Counted from the first letter of the stretch, positions 8,341-17,486 are shown. The stretch: DNA of 64,000 nt from JBOFFC01 sp051648405 (GCA_051648405.1 JBOFFC010000159.1:62001-126000), one strand, 5' to 3'. Notes: generated by a model not told the origin, from the letters alone. A program made the numbers and translations.

Positions 8341-8579
8341 CGACAACTTGGGGGGCAGGAGGGCGGCCGCATCACGAGCCCCCCAAGGGGAGGGGCGGAC
8401 CTTTCGCGACACGAGCACGCCCCAGTCTAGGGCGGCTCCCCGCCGCGCGAAAGCCGCAGGAGATGGGCGGATGACGGGGGGAGATCGGCGGAAGGTGGTC
8501 CGGCAGGGCGCACTCCAACGGCTCGCCGTCGAGGTCCCCGGACCGCGGCGGAACAGCGGTCGGCGTCGGCGGGCCCGCC

Positions 8580-8608
8580 TTGATTTTTCGGCCCCCGCGG
8601 CCTAGCTT
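8580..8608 (+). promoter_or_regulatory. Candidate sigma-70-like promoter for tRNA-Gln
   Basis: TTGATT at 8580-8585 and TAGCTT at 8603-8608 are separated by exactly 17 bp, placing a start near 8615, 17 bp before the tRNA. The -10 match is only three of six, so this is a reasonable guess rather than a firm call. Confidence 0.4.
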
Positions 8609-8631
8609 TCCCGGGGCTCGAAGGCCGCGAC

Positions 8632-8703
8632 TGGGGATTGGTGTAATCGGTAGCACGACGGATTCTGATTCCGTTAGTCGGGGTTCAAGTCCCTGATCCC
8701 CAG
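8632..8703 (+). tRNA. tRNA-Gln (anticodon CTG)
   Basis: 72 bases folding into a full cloverleaf. The acceptor TGGGGAT pairs with ATCCCCA and the discriminator is G. The D arm is GTG/CAC. The anticodon stem ACGGA/TCCGT carries loop TTCTGAT with CTG at 8665-8667. The T arm is CGGGG/CCCTG with loop TTCAAGT. The 3' CCA is not encoded. A truncated tyrosine recombinase gene runs into its 3' half from the other side, which suggests this tRNA once served as an attachment site. Confidence 0.96.
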
Positions 8704-8975
8704 CTTGTTTTGCTCCTTGAGAACAAGGGTTTTCTAAGGTTCTGCGTTTCGGCCGAAACGGCCGGGTCACGTGCAGGGTCACGTTGAACTGCGCCGCACC
8801 ACGCATCGGCGCTGGCCGCAAGCCGCCGCGTGTCGCGCCCGACGTAGTAGCGCATCATCGTCTCGATCGACTCGCGCCACGTCAGCTGTTGCAGCACGAC
8901 CGGCATCACCCGCTGCGACCACCGCTCACCGAAGTTGCGGCGGAGGCCGTGGGCTATCGCAGGGAGTACCCGACC
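8685..8975 (-). pseudogene. C-terminal fragment of a tyrosine recombinase (phage integrase) at tRNA-Gln
   Basis: Read leftward, the frame gives AHGLRRNFGERWSQRVMPVV followed by LQQLTWRESIETMMRYYVGR. This matches the C-terminal catalytic part of tyrosine recombinases: HxLRR box (8937-8951), the region that normally reads LMRH.SIETTM, and the nucleophile tyrosine region MRYYV. The histidine/tryptophan box is altered (LTWRES). No start codon or N-terminal domain is found upstream, where the sequence up to 9100 has no recombinase-like frame. The frame continues into the 3' half of tRNA-Gln before a stop. It is best read as the decayed remnant of an element integrated at the tRNA. Confidence 0.75.
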
Positions 8976-9100
8976 TCGTCGGATGGCTTCTCTGCCCCAT
9001 CACCCCTCCGCCCGCGCGACGAGCGAGCCGTCCGCCAGCGGCGCGAACAACTCGCGACGGGCCCCCTCGGCCAGGCACGCGCGCCGCGACACTGCGTCGG

Positions 9101-11062
9101 TTACAGAGGCTCGATGATCGCCGCGTAGCCCCCCCCCGGCGCCATGCGAACCTTCAGTGAGTCCTTACCGGCGACGGGTGTCTCGGCGGTGACCACCTGC
9201 GTGGCGTCGGATCCCGCGTTCGGGCCGTCCTCCCACGAGCGGACCCGGTAGCGGCCGCTCGGTAGAAAGCTCAGGTCGAGGTCCAGCTCGCGCGGGCTGC
9301 CGTCGGTCATCACGCCGACGAACCATCGCTGCTCGTGTCGGCGGGCGATGGCTAGGGAGTTGCCGATTTCGGCGTGGAGCACCACCGTGTCGTGCCACGT
9401 CGTGGGGACTTCGCGCAGGAACTCCATCGAGCTGGGGTTCTTGCGGTACTTAGAGGGGGAGTCGGCCAGCATCTGCAGCGGGCTGACGAACGCGACGTAC
9501 ATCGCCAGTTGCTGGCAGCGCGTGCCTTGGCTCCCGGGGCTCTCGTGCACCGGCTTGAAGCTCGACTGTTGGTAGTTGTCCATCGCGCCGGGCGTGTAGT
9601 CCATCGGACCAACGACCATCCGGGTGAACGGAAGCAGGACCGCCATCTTGGAGCTCGCCTTGTCGCCCCACTTGTTCTGCTCGAGGCCGAGGACCGACTC
9701 GTGCGTCAGCACGTTGGGATAGGTCCGCTGGAGGCCGGTCGGCTTGGATCCCCCGTGGAACTCGACGAGCAGTCGGTGCTCCGCGGCTTCCGCCGCGACG
9801 CGCTGGCAGAAGTCCATCATCACCTGGTCGTCGCGCTGCATGAAGTCGATCTTGATCCCGGCGACACCCCATTGGTTGAACTGGTCGAACGCCTGCCCGA
9901 AGTTCTTCTCGAGCGCGGTCGAAGACATCCAGAGGATTACCCCGACCCCCTTGTCACGGCCGTACTGCACCAGGGCGGGCATGTCGAGCGTCCACACCAC
10001 CCGGAGCAGGTTCTCGGGGCCGGACTCGCTCCACCCGTCGTCCAGGACGACGTACTCCAATCCGTTCTCGGAGGCGAAGTCGATGTACTGCTTGTAGGTC
10101 TCCTGGTTGACTCCTGCCTTGAAGTCGACGCCCTCGAGGTTCCAGTGGTTCCACCAGTCCCATGCGCCCTTGCCGGGGCGGATCCAATCGGTTTCTGCAA
10201 CACGCGAGGGGGTCGCCAAGCGGTAGCAAAAGGTGCTGTCGAGCAACCCCTTTTCGTCCTCGACAACGAACGCTCGCCACGGGTACTCCCGTGTGCCGCG
10301 TGTCTCGGCGAGGTGGTCGGCGCGCGTCGCCACTTTCAGGTCGCGGTCTCCGTCGAGGCGGACCTCCGTCGGGAACTGGGGGAAGGCGGCCGTGAGCGTC
10401 GTCCCTCCTCCCCCGACGACCCACAGCCCCGGGTACTCCTCGACGTTGACGTCGGTCAGCATCAGGTAGCGGCTGCGCGAGACCTTCGCGAGCAGCGGAA
10501 CGCAGGCGAGGTCTTTCGGCCCGGCGGCACGCGAAAGCCGATCGAGCACAAACTCGTTCTCCTGGTGAGAGAAGTACCCGTCGCCGTTGGGACGGGGGTA
10601 GAGCGCCAGGTAGTCGCCTGCAAAGTTGACGCCGAACCGCTCGGCATCGACCCGCACACGGTCCGCCTTGAGCGAGGTCTCCCACCGGAACGCAGCGCCG
10701 TCGTCCGCCGCGCGAACCCGCAGGGCGGACCCGTCGCCGAAATCGATCAGCGACTCGTTCGCTTGGTCCCTGATGACGGCACGAACGGTCGGGACGACAG
10801 GGCGAAGAACCTCGTCGATCTTCTGCCTCGTCACGGATACCTTCGCCGCGGCGGTCGGGTAGCGAGTCCCATCGACCGTGATCGACAGACCTGTCGGCAG
10901 GACCACCTGCTTCGAGTTGACCGTCAGCGAGTACTGCAGGGACCCACGTTCGTAATCGACGGCCAGCTTGATCGCGCCGTCGGGCGAGCGGGTCACGATG
11001 TCGGCGGCCGCGACGCACGGGAACAGCGCGAGTAGCAACGCTCCACAAAGTATCGATTGCAT
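9101..11062 (-). CDS. Glycoside hydrolase family 97 (alpha-galactosidase/alpha-glucosidase-like), secreted
   Basis: 653 residues with a signal peptide (first ~20, ILCGALLLALFPCVAAA). An N-terminal beta-sandwich domain (~21-290) includes 'FHG'-less GH97 hallmarks such as 'YPWRAFVVEDE'. The TIM barrel (~295-560) includes 'GLEYVVLDDGW', 'GVGVILWMSS', 'GIKIDFMQRDDQ' and 'LLVEFHGGSKPTG', and a small C-terminal sheet follows. D406 in KIDFM sits where the nucleophile of retaining GH97 members lies, which favours an alpha-galactosidase-type retaining mechanism; this is inference. Calcium-ligand glutamates E434 and the one in THESVLG are present. It probably acts in the periplasm or at the cell surface on polysaccharide and neighbours a cluster of secreted proteins. 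Confidence 0.9.
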   Translation of the reverse strand: MQSILCGALLLALFPCVAAADIVTRSPDGAIKLAVDYERGSLQYSLTVNSKQVVLPTGLSITVDGTRYPTAAAKVSVTRQKIDEVLRPVVPTVRAVIRDQANESLIDFGDGSALRVRAADDGAAFRWETSLKADRVRVDAERFGVNFAGDYLALYPRPNGDGYFSHQENEFVLDRLSRAAGPKDLACVPLLAKVSRSRYLMLTDVNVEEYPGLWVVGGGGTTLTAAFPQFPTEVRLDGDRDLKVATRADHLAETRGTREYPWRAFVVEDEKGLLDSTFCYRLATPSRVAETDWIRPGKGAWDWWNHWNLEGVDFKAGVNQETYKQYIDFASENGLEYVVLDDGWSESGPENLLRVVWTLDMPALVQYGRDKGVGVILWMSSTALEKNFGQAFDQFNQWGVAGIKIDFMQRDDQVMMDFCQRVAAEAAEHRLLVEFHGGSKPTGLQRTYPNVLTHESVLGLEQNKWGDKASSKMAVLLPFTRMVVGPMDYTPGAMDNYQQSSFKPVHESPGSQGTRCQQLAMYVAFVSPLQMLADSPSKYRKNPSSMEFLREVPTTWHDTVVLHAEIGNSLAIARRHEQRWFVGVMTDGSPRELDLDLSFLPSGRYRVRSWEDGPNAGSDATQVVTAETPVAGKDSLKVRMAPGGGYAAIIEPL

Positions 11063-11123
11063 CAGTACCCTTCAGCCCGGTTTACGCGACGACCTGTGTG
11101 GTAAAGCCCGAACACCCACAACG

Positions 11124-12263
11124 CTACCGCACGACGCGTCGGTTCAGTCCGAGGCAGCCCAGCAGGCAGATCAGCCCTGCCGTGGGCTCAGGAATGAGCG
11201 CGGCGTACTGCGCGAGCGCAGCGGGCGTCGCGTTGCTCCGCCACTCTAGGAAGTCGAAGAACGAGACGACTCCGTCGCTGTTGAGGTCGCCCGAGCTCCG
11301 CGAGGTGACGGGCTGGCGGAAGTTGTTGCGGATCACGAGGTAGTCGCTGAGCAGGACTTCGCCGTCGCCGTTGACGTCGCCCGGTACGATCAAGTCGCTA
11401 CGCCCGATGACCTGAAGGCCGTTGATCGGCGCCCGGCCGAAGTCCTCGGGGTCGTCGTTGCCGGCGCCGCGCACGCGGATCCTGCTGGCGGTGATCCCCT
11501 CGAAGACGATGTAGTTGCCGACCGGGGCGTCGACGTTCGCCGGGCTCAGGGTCTGAACGTAGGCGCCCGCCGACACGTAGGGGCCGCCCGGCAGGTAGTC
11601 GCCGCTCTGGATGCCGACCAGCGACGTGATCGGCAGGTTGGTGTCGACGTCCTCGACCCAGTAACGCCCCATCTGTTCATCGACGCCGTCGGCGTTGGCG
11701 TAAAGCACCACCGTGTAGCTGGCGATCCCGTTGGCGCCGCTCTCGCCGTTGTACTTGAGGTCGAATTCGACGTACGGGTCGTTGTTGCCGCCGTCGTCGA
11801 GGTACCCGTTCATCAGCGTGTCGTCCGCGGTGACACCGGGCTGGCCCCCCGCCTGCGTGTAGACCTTCGACGCCCACTGGTTGCTGGAGTCGTAGCTGAG
11901 GAAGTCGTTGCCGCTGTTCACCACCTGTACCCCCAGGTTGGTGACGGGCGAACCGGTGGAGGTCACCAGGCCCGCGTGAGACGCGTCGTTCACGTCCTGC
12001 CCGCCCCAGTCACTGCGGAATTGGTTCCAGTTCGCCTGGGCGAAGCCCGGGGCGCCGGCGACGGCGCTCGCCAGGAAGTTGTCCGGGTTGTCGTGGAAGA
12101 TGCCGTTCTCGACGCTCTGAAACGAGTTCGAGTCGCCGGCCAGGTTCAGGAAGTTGATGCCGATCGAAACCGACTGACCATCCGCGCCCGTGGCGACGAG
12201 CAGTGCGGTGGTTAACGCGGCGGCGGACAACGATCGTCGGGGAGTAGTCATGATTGTTCTCAT
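11124..12263 (-). CDS. Secreted dockerin + PEP-CTERM protein, paralogue of 15512-16462
   Basis: 379 residues. Signal peptide (~1-30) is followed by a ~260-residue domain of unknown function beginning 'VSIGINFLNLAGDSNSF'. Two dockerin-type calcium loops follow (GDVNGDGEVLLSDYLVIRNNF and, given in part, GDLNSDGVVSFFDFLEWR), then the C-terminal sorting tag 'IPEPTAGLICLLGCLGLNRR' (PEP, hydrophobic stretch, Arg cluster). PEP-CTERM tags are processed by exosortase and accompany exopolysaccharide production. The unknown domain is repeated in the protein at 15512-16462 with long identical blocks (APGFAQANWNQ, DDTLMNGYLDDGG, GNYIVFEGITA/GNYIVFDGITA, GRAPING). An internal ATG at 12251 is an alternative start. 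Confidence 0.82.
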   Translation of the reverse strand: MRTIMTTPRRSLSAAALTTALLVATGADGQSVSIGINFLNLAGDSNSFQSVENGIFHDNPDNFLASAVAGAPGFAQANWNQFRSDWGGQDVNDASHAGLVTSTGSPVTNLGVQVVNSGNDFLSYDSSNQWASKVYTQAGGQPGVTADDTLMNGYLDDGGNNDPYVEFDLKYNGESGANGIASYTVVLYANADGVDEQMGRYWVEDVDTNLPITSLVGIQSGDYLPGGPYVSAGAYVQTLSPANVDAPVGNYIVFEGITASRIRVRGAGNDDPEDFGRAPINGLQVIGRSDLIVPGDVNGDGEVLLSDYLVIRNNFRQPVTSRSSGDLNSDGVVSFFDFLEWRSNATPAALAQYAALIPEPTAGLICLLGCLGLNRRVVR

Positions 12264-12362
12264 CGGACGTTACTTTGGATGGTTATTCGCGATTGAGGTG
12301 GGTTCAGAGTGTGGAGCCCGCTGACGTAGCGCGGGCGCCGCCTCGCGGGCGTTGTCGAAGGC

Positions 12363-14231
12363 TCAACGGGGCAACGGATTCAGCTCGCTGCGACGCACGG
12401 TGGAGGCGAGCAGACCAGCAACCCCCATCCACGCGAGCAGCGACGATGCGGGCGACGGGACCGCAACGGACGTGGCGGCGGGAGTCGAAGCCCCGTAACG
12501 CGAACGCCAGAACAAGTAGTCCGCCTGATCAACGGCGCCGAGGGACACGCCCCCCTCGTTGGGAAGTCCCGTGCCGCCGACGTTGTCTCGCCAGACCGTG
12601 TAGTCAGCCGCGTTGACGGCGCCGTCGCCGTTGTAGTCCCCCTGGACGCCAGCGGAGATCGAGACGGGCGCGTAGCTCACAGCTCCCGAGCGCGGCGCGA
12701 GTTCGCCAGCGAGAGCGAACTCGAGAACGAGGTCGCGTCGTCCGGTGGGGTTAAACAACTGACCCACGGCGAAAGACTGCCCCGGGGAGATCGTTACACC
12801 ACTACCCGGGCGGAGCTCGGACAGCGCGGTCGCCGTAGGAGCCGCTTCCTGCCACCCCGGGAAGGACGAGTCGCTGAGGCTCTGCCAGTCGCCGTTTGCG
12901 GGCAGCAGTGCCCCACTTTGCGAGAGGACCGAGTACCCGACGAGCGAGACGGCGAACGCTGAGCTGTTTTGCAGGCGGGCCTCGCCGCTCGTTGGATCAA
13001 CGGTCAGCAGGAGGTTGTTCGCTGCGCGCGAGCCCGTGAGCTGAACGAGGCCGGGAGTGCCTTCAGTCTCCCCTGCGACAGCGTACTCGAAGGTGACGAC
13101 CGGACTCGTGCCGAACGTTGTCGGCGCGCTGTAGACCGCGCCAATCGAGCGCGCGGTTGAATTGACCGTAAGGCTGCCCAGCGGGTTCAACTCGCTGAGG
13201 ACGCTCGCACTCGACGCGCCGGCGACGTTCCAACCGGGGGTCGCCGGGTTGTTCTGCAGCGGCGTCCATTGCCCCGGCGCCAGCGATCCCGAAGCAGACT
13301 GGACCGAGTACCCGATGATCTGAATCGGGACCCCCGTCGGGCTGGCAAGCGACGCGATCCCCGTGTCGGTGTTGATCACCAACGTTGCGGAAGCTTCGTA
13401 GGTGAGGTCGCCGACTTGGCCGAGCCCCCCGCTCTCGACGCCGAACCGGTAGGTAGCTCCGGCGACCGGAACGGGCATTGCCGACACGTTGACGGAGCTG
13501 AAGGCGCCGCCGATCGAGGGGGCGTTGAACAGCCGCCAACTGGCGCCCAGCGACGGCGTGAAGCTGCCGAGGCTACGAGCGGTTAGCGCTCCACCAAGGA
13601 ACACCCCGCTGCCCGCGGTGAGCGTCGTCGCGCCGGTCGAAGGGAGCTCGACCGCGTAGCTTCCGGAGGCCTCAAGGAACGCCGTTGCCGCCACGTTCAA
13701 CGAGTGGTTCCCACCGGTGACCGTCGTCGATCCGCCGAGGAACGCGTTGCCCGTCGAAGCGAGCGTGGCGGGCGAGCCACTTCCGCCGAAGGCCAACGTG
13801 CTCCCCGGGTTCACGTCCAACGAGGTGGCGGACAGGCTGCCGCCGGGGAGCACGGCGAGCGTGCCGACGCCGTTCTCGCCGATCCGCGCGTTGCCGTTGG
13901 TTCCGCCGGTCGACGCCACAAACTGGATCGAGCCCCCTGAGAGCACGCGCAACGTGCCCGACTGACCACTACCAAGCCCAAGGGTGAGCCCGGCGGCGTT
14001 GGGGGCCGGTGCGCTAAGAAGGGCCGTGCCGCCGTTCGTGATGATCGCTACCTCTTCGAAGGTGGCTTCCGGAACGGCGCTGCCGGTCCAGTTCGATCCC
14101 GTGGTCCAGGAGGACGTCCCGGCGGTCCAGGTGACGTCGAACGCGTGAGCGGGTCCGTTCGCCCCTCCGTAGAGGGCCGCGACGAGAACCGCCATCGCGG
14201 GAGGACACCATCGGGGTGAAGGTTTACGCAT
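12363..14231 (-). CDS. Large secreted autotransporter-repeat-like protein with dockerin and PSP-CTERM-like tail
   Basis: 622 residues. A signal peptide leads into 'FDVTWTAGTSSWTTGSNWTG', a common start of planctomycete and verrucomicrobial beta-strand-repeat proteins. It continues with Gly/Ser/Thr-rich parallel-beta repeats (~60-210), then two similar modules around 'QIIGYSVQSASGSLAPGQWTPL' and 'SLVGYSVLSQSGALLPANGDW'. A dockerin follows (GDYNGDGAVNAADYTVWRDN), then a hydrophobic C-terminus with Arg residues. The sorting motif reads P-S-P rather than P-E-P. Start at 14231 (MRKPSPRW) gives a normal signal peptide; an ATG 12 codons upstream is possible. Confidence 0.75.
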   Translation of the reverse strand: MRKPSPRWCPPAMAVLVAALYGGANGPAHAFDVTWTAGTSSWTTGSNWTGSAVPEATFEEVAIITNGGTALLSAPAPNAAGLTLGLGSGQSGTLRVLSGGSIQFVASTGGTNGNARIGENGVGTLAVLPGGSLSATSLDVNPGSTLAFGGSGSPATLASTGNAFLGGSTTVTGGNHSLNVAATAFLEASGSYAVELPSTGATTLTAGSGVFLGGALTARSLGSFTPSLGASWRLFNAPSIGGAFSSVNVSAMPVPVAGATYRFGVESGGLGQVGDLTYEASATLVINTDTGIASLASPTGVPIQIIGYSVQSASGSLAPGQWTPLQNNPATPGWNVAGASSASVLSELNPLGSLTVNSTARSIGAVYSAPTTFGTSPVVTFEYAVAGETEGTPGLVQLTGSRAANNLLLTVDPTSGEARLQNSSAFAVSLVGYSVLSQSGALLPANGDWQSLSDSSFPGWQEAAPTATALSELRPGSGVTISPGQSFAVGQLFNPTGRRDLVLEFALAGELAPRSGAVSYAPVSISAGVQGDYNGDGAVNAADYTVWRDNVGGTGLPNEGGVSLGAVDQADYLFWRSRYGASTPAATSVAVPSPASSLLAWMGVAGLLASTVRRSELNPLPR

Positions 14232-14314
14232 GTAAGTCCTGCAAGTCTCGTTAGGTGTTCTAGACAATTAGGTGATTCGCCGGATGACACAGGGACTACG
14301 CCCTGAACCTGGCC

Positions 14315-15424
14315 TCAGTTGCCCGCCACGGAGATCCCGTCGCTGCGGCTGCCGGACCAGAGGTGGAGAGTTACGTCCACATCATAACTAACCGCGTGAA
14401 CGCTTCCGTCGCAGTACGCGACGTGCCAACCGCCGGGGTGCGACGAGCCGAACCGCCTGTCGCCGCGGTCGTTGTCTTCGGTTGTGTCGCTCATCGGGGC
14501 CAAGGGCTCGACGGGGACGCCAGCCACGCCCGTGAAGTAGCCCGTCGCGCGGTAGTTGTCGTTGTTGAAGCCGGTGCACCAGGTCTCGTTGTCGCCGATC
14601 CAGTCCCCCGACTCGTACTGGGCGGCCGGGACGTAGCGCTCGCCGATCAGGTACACCTTGGAGAGGCCGTCGCTCACCTTCCGCATCGGCACCGCACTCC
14701 TCTCGAAGCTGATGCCGTCGGTGCTGTCGCGGAACGCGTCCGATCCCCACGCGAAGGTCCGTGCGGCCGGGTAGCTCGTCGGCCCCGCCCCGCGGGTGTC
14801 GTCCGGCCACTGGTTGTAGCCCGTGCCGGAGTTGGCGGCGTAGTCGCAGCGGGCCGCCGTGTCGGGCGTCAGAGCGTTGCGCAGCCCCGCCACGCCCCCT
14901 TGATTGGCCGACAGGGGAAAGGCAACCGACGCGCGTCGCGACGGGCAATTGATGACACTGATGGGAGAGAGGACGACCGTCCGCGCCCCGTCGCGTTGAG
15001 GGCGGGTCAGGGCCTCCGCGTCGCCGTCGGAGCCCAGGGTCCGGAGTGCCCCTTCCTCGATGTAGGCGAGCGTGTTGTAGATCCACCCGCCCGGCTGGTC
15101 TTCTCCGTAGCCACGGTCGGGGTCGCCCACCCACGACCAGCCCCAGCCTCCCGTCGGGAAGTGCTTGTGGGTGTCGTGGTGAAGCAGCATCCCTAAGGCG
15201 AGCTGCTTGACTTGGCTCTTGCACTGCGTGCGTCGGGCGGCCTCGCGAGCGGCTTGCACCGCCGGAAGGAGCAAGGCCACGAGGATCCCGATGATCGCGA
15301 TCACGACCAACAGCTCGACCAGGGTGAACCCGTCGCGAGCGCCGCGAGACGGAGTGCTCAAGCGTTGCGGCATGCGCGTCAGTCCTCGTGGCTGCCTGAG
15401 AGTGGATGCATAAAGCGTGCGCAT
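14315..15424 (-). CDS. DUF1559 protein with type IV pilin-like N-terminus
   Basis: 369 residues. The prepilin-like signal reads 'RDGFTLVELLVVIAIIGIL' (glycine, then F at +1 and E at +5), followed by the family's 'LLPAVQAAREAARRTQCKS' helix. The body contains 'HFPTGGWGWSWVGDPDRGYG', 'EDQPGGWIYNTL', 'VINCPSRR' and the C-terminal 'HPGGWHVAYCDGSVHAVSYD' box typical of DUF1559. The function of DUF1559 proteins is unknown; they are probably prepilin-peptidase substrates assembled at the cell surface. Start 15424 has an AGGAAAGG site upstream; 15373 is an alternative. It shares a GGWG/QPGGW signature with the genes at 19491 and 21041. Confidence 0.92.
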   Translation of the reverse strand: MRTLYASTLRQPRGLTRMPQRLSTPSRGARDGFTLVELLVVIAIIGILVALLLPAVQAAREAARRTQCKSQVKQLALGMLLHHDTHKHFPTGGWGWSWVGDPDRGYGEDQPGGWIYNTLAYIEEGALRTLGSDGDAEALTRPQRDGARTVVLSPISVINCPSRRASVAFPLSANQGGVAGLRNALTPDTAARCDYAANSGTGYNQWPDDTRGAGPTSYPAARTFAWGSDAFRDSTDGISFERSAVPMRKVSDGLSKVYLIGERYVPAAQYESGDWIGDNETWCTGFNNDNYRATGYFTGVAGVPVEPLAPMSDTTEDNDRGDRRFGSSHPGGWHVAYCDGSVHAVSYDVDVTLHLWSGSRSDGISVAGN

Positions 15425-15511
15425 GTCTCGATTCCTTTCCTCCGCGAAGCGTTTTGAACGACCGCCGTGACGACGACGCGCTTGGTTACGTGAGGCAGTT
15501 CGACCAGCGAA

Positions 15512-16462
15512 CTAGACGCTGGCGCGACTCCGCCGCCTCACCCGTAGGCAAGGGGCAGCGGCGGCGGCAATCAGCGCCGACGACGGCTCGGGGACAACCT
15601 GGGCGACGATCTGGATGCCGTTGATCGGCGCCCGTCCGTACGACCGGTCGCCCGGATCGTCGTTACCACCCCCACGGATTCGGATACGGTCCGCGGTGAT
15701 CCCGTCGAAGACGATGTAGTTCCCCGTCGGCGCGGCGACGAACTGTGGCGACGCGGTCTGCGGATAAGTCCCCGCGGAGACGAAACCCCCCCCGACGGTG
15801 TAGTCGCCGTTGTCGATGCCAACGAGATCCGTGATGGTCTGCTGGGTGCTGTCGTTCTCGACCCAGTAGCGGCCGAGTCGCTGGCCCGACTGATCGCCGT
15901 TCACATAGATCACCACGGAGTAGCTAACGATGCTGTCGGCCCCCGATTCACCGTCGTACTTCAGATCGAGGATGACCAGCGGCTCGTTCGAGCCGCCGTC
16001 GTCGAGGTAGCCATTCATCAAGGTGTCGTTCGCCGACACCCCCGGCTGTCCGCCCGACTGGCTGTAGACGCCCGACGCCCATTGGTTGCCCGCGTCGTAG
16101 CTGACGAGGTCGTTGTCGCCGTTGACCGCCTGAATTCCCAAGTTGGTGACGGGGCTGCCCGCGGAGCTCACCAAGTTGGCGTGGGCGGCGTTGTTGACGC
16201 TCAAGCCGCTCCAGTCGCCGCGGAGTTGGTTCCAGTTCGCCTGAGCGAACCCGGGCGCCCCAGCGACGTCGGTCGGAGCAAAGTTGGCCGCGTTGTCGTG
16301 GAACACGCCCGACCCCTGGCTCTCAAAGCTGTTGTCGTCGCCGCTGAGATTCAAGAAGTTCAGTCCGATCGAAGCCGCCATCACTGCCGACGGAATGCTG
16401 GCCAGGCCAACGAGGGTGGCTGCTTGGTAAGCTTTTCGGAGGGCACGAACGGAGCAGTTCAC
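15512..16462 (-). CDS. Secreted PEP-CTERM protein, paralogue of 11124-12263
   Basis: 316 residues. Signal peptide (~1-29) and the same unknown domain as the protein at 11124-12263, beginning 'ASIGLNFLNLSGDDNSF' and containing 'GYLDDGGSNEPLVILDLKYD' and 'DRIRIRGGGNDDPGDRSYG'. Unlike the paralogue it has no dockerin: the domain passes straight into 'VVPEPSSALIAAAAAPCLRVRRR', a PEP-CTERM sorting tag. The two paralogues bracket the beta-repeat protein and the DUF1559 protein, all on the minus strand. They could form one transcript starting here. Confidence 0.82.
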   Translation of the reverse strand: MNCSVRALRKAYQAATLVGLASIPSAVMAASIGLNFLNLSGDDNSFESQGSGVFHDNAANFAPTDVAGAPGFAQANWNQLRGDWSGLSVNNAAHANLVSSAGSPVTNLGIQAVNGDNDLVSYDAGNQWASGVYSQSGGQPGVSANDTLMNGYLDDGGSNEPLVILDLKYDGESGADSIVSYSVVIYVNGDQSGQRLGRYWVENDSTQQTITDLVGIDNGDYTVGGGFVSAGTYPQTASPQFVAAPTGNYIVFDGITADRIRIRGGGNDDPGDRSYGRAPINGIQIVAQVVPEPSSALIAAAAAPCLRVRRRSRASV

Positions 16463-16916
16463 GGTGCGGGTCCCTGATGGTTGGTGACCGGGCCGCCGAA
16501 ACTACTGACGCCGCTTGGGACGGAAGGTCCAGCGGGTGCAGTCGCAACGGTTGCCGCGCAGAGAAGAAGAAGGCGAAAAAGTCGGAGACGAGAGGCGGAG
16601 GTCTGATCCGCTCTGCGTGGGTATGTCCCGGCCCCCGGCGAGAGGTAACAACTATCTCGTCCAAATCGATCAGAAGAGGGCGATCGGCGGCAACCCGCAG
16701 AGTATCCCCCGATTTTCCCGGGTAGGGCCGTTACCCACCGGGCGTCGTTCGGACACTACAGGTGCGCGTCCGAGTCCCGCTCGCCGTCGAGAGGGCCGTC
16801 GGGTGCGTTCCGGAGATCGCCTCTGGCGGTAGCTTCACGCGTCCGGTCCGATCCCCTTCGAGCGAGCCTCCCGAGCGGACGGGCGGCGGCCTTGTCCCAA
16901 ACAACCGCACTAAAGC
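16463..16916. other. Divergent intergenic region between PEP-CTERM gene and ECF sigma gene
   Basis: 454 bp with no convincing gene. A small hairpin GGGTA/TACCC lies at 16720-16736. An AG-rich stretch (GAAGAAGAAGGCG) lies near 16563. I could not assign promoters with confidence. Confidence 0.3.
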
Positions 16917-17486
16917 ATGTCCATCGGCGGCAGATCGCCCGACGACGAAGGTTCGCCGCCCCCCCAGGGGGGGCCGGACCTCGCGGGCTTTATCGGGTGC
17001 CTGACCGATTCGCAGGGCCGGTTGCGGGCGTACCTCCTGGCGGCCCTTGGCAGCTACGACGACGCAGCCGAGGTGCTCCAGCGGACCAACCTGGTCTTGT
17101 GGCGGAACGCGGCTTCGTTCCGCCCGGGGTCGGACTTTATGCCGTGGGCTTTGACCTTGGCGAAGTACGAAATCCTTTCCTTCTACCGCGATCGGAGTCG
17201 CGACAGGCTCGTCTTCTCCCAAGAGCTGGCCGAGCAGATGATGAAGGCCGCCGAGAGCGACCCGGTCGAGTTACCCTCGCGTCAGGCGGCCCTCCGCGAA
17301 TGCCTCAAGCCGCTCAAGGGCTCGCCGCGGCGTTTGATCGACATGCGGTACGATGGCGGCCAGTCGATTGCGGAGATGGCGAGGGCGCTTGGAAAGTCCG
17401 AAGCCTCCGTGAAGATGCAGTTGATGCGGGTGAGGCGATCCCTCGAGAACTGCATTCAGACGAGGCTTCAGGGTGGCCTCGCGTAA
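16917..17486 (+). CDS. ECF sigma factor of the Rhodopirellula/Verrucomicrobium type
   Basis: 189 residues with sigma region 2 ('LRAYLLAALGSYDDAAEVLQRTNLVLW' given here as LRAYLLAALGSYDDAAEV; then FMPWALTLAKYEILSFYRDR) and region 4 ('LIDMRYDGGQSIAEMARAL' and 'SEASVKMQLMRVRRSLENCI'). The pattern 'VLQRTNLVLWRNAASFRPG' is typical of the planctomycete/verrucomicrobial ECF subgroup that is encoded beside FecR/LamG membrane proteins, as here (17604-19307). Start at 16917 (MSIGGRSP). It probably directs transcription of the neighbouring secreted and pilin-like genes; this is inference from position. Confidence 0.9.
   Translation: MSIGGRSPDDEGSPPPQGGPDLAGFIGCLTDSQGRLRAYLLAALGSYDDAAEVLQRTNLVLWRNAASFRPGSDFMPWALTLAKYEILSFYRDRSRDRLVFSQELAEQMMKAAESDPVELPSRQAALRECLKPLKGSPRRLIDMRYDGGQSIAEMARALGKSEASVKMQLMRVRRSLENCIQTRLQGGLA

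Noticed and set aside
8771..9160. Plus-strand frames in the region after tRNA-Gln
   Set aside because: They are antisense to the integrase fragment and show no domain.
9374..11035. 553-codon plus-strand frame opposite the GH97 gene
   Set aside because: Composition-driven shadow; the minus strand has signal peptide, GH97 blocks and normal length.
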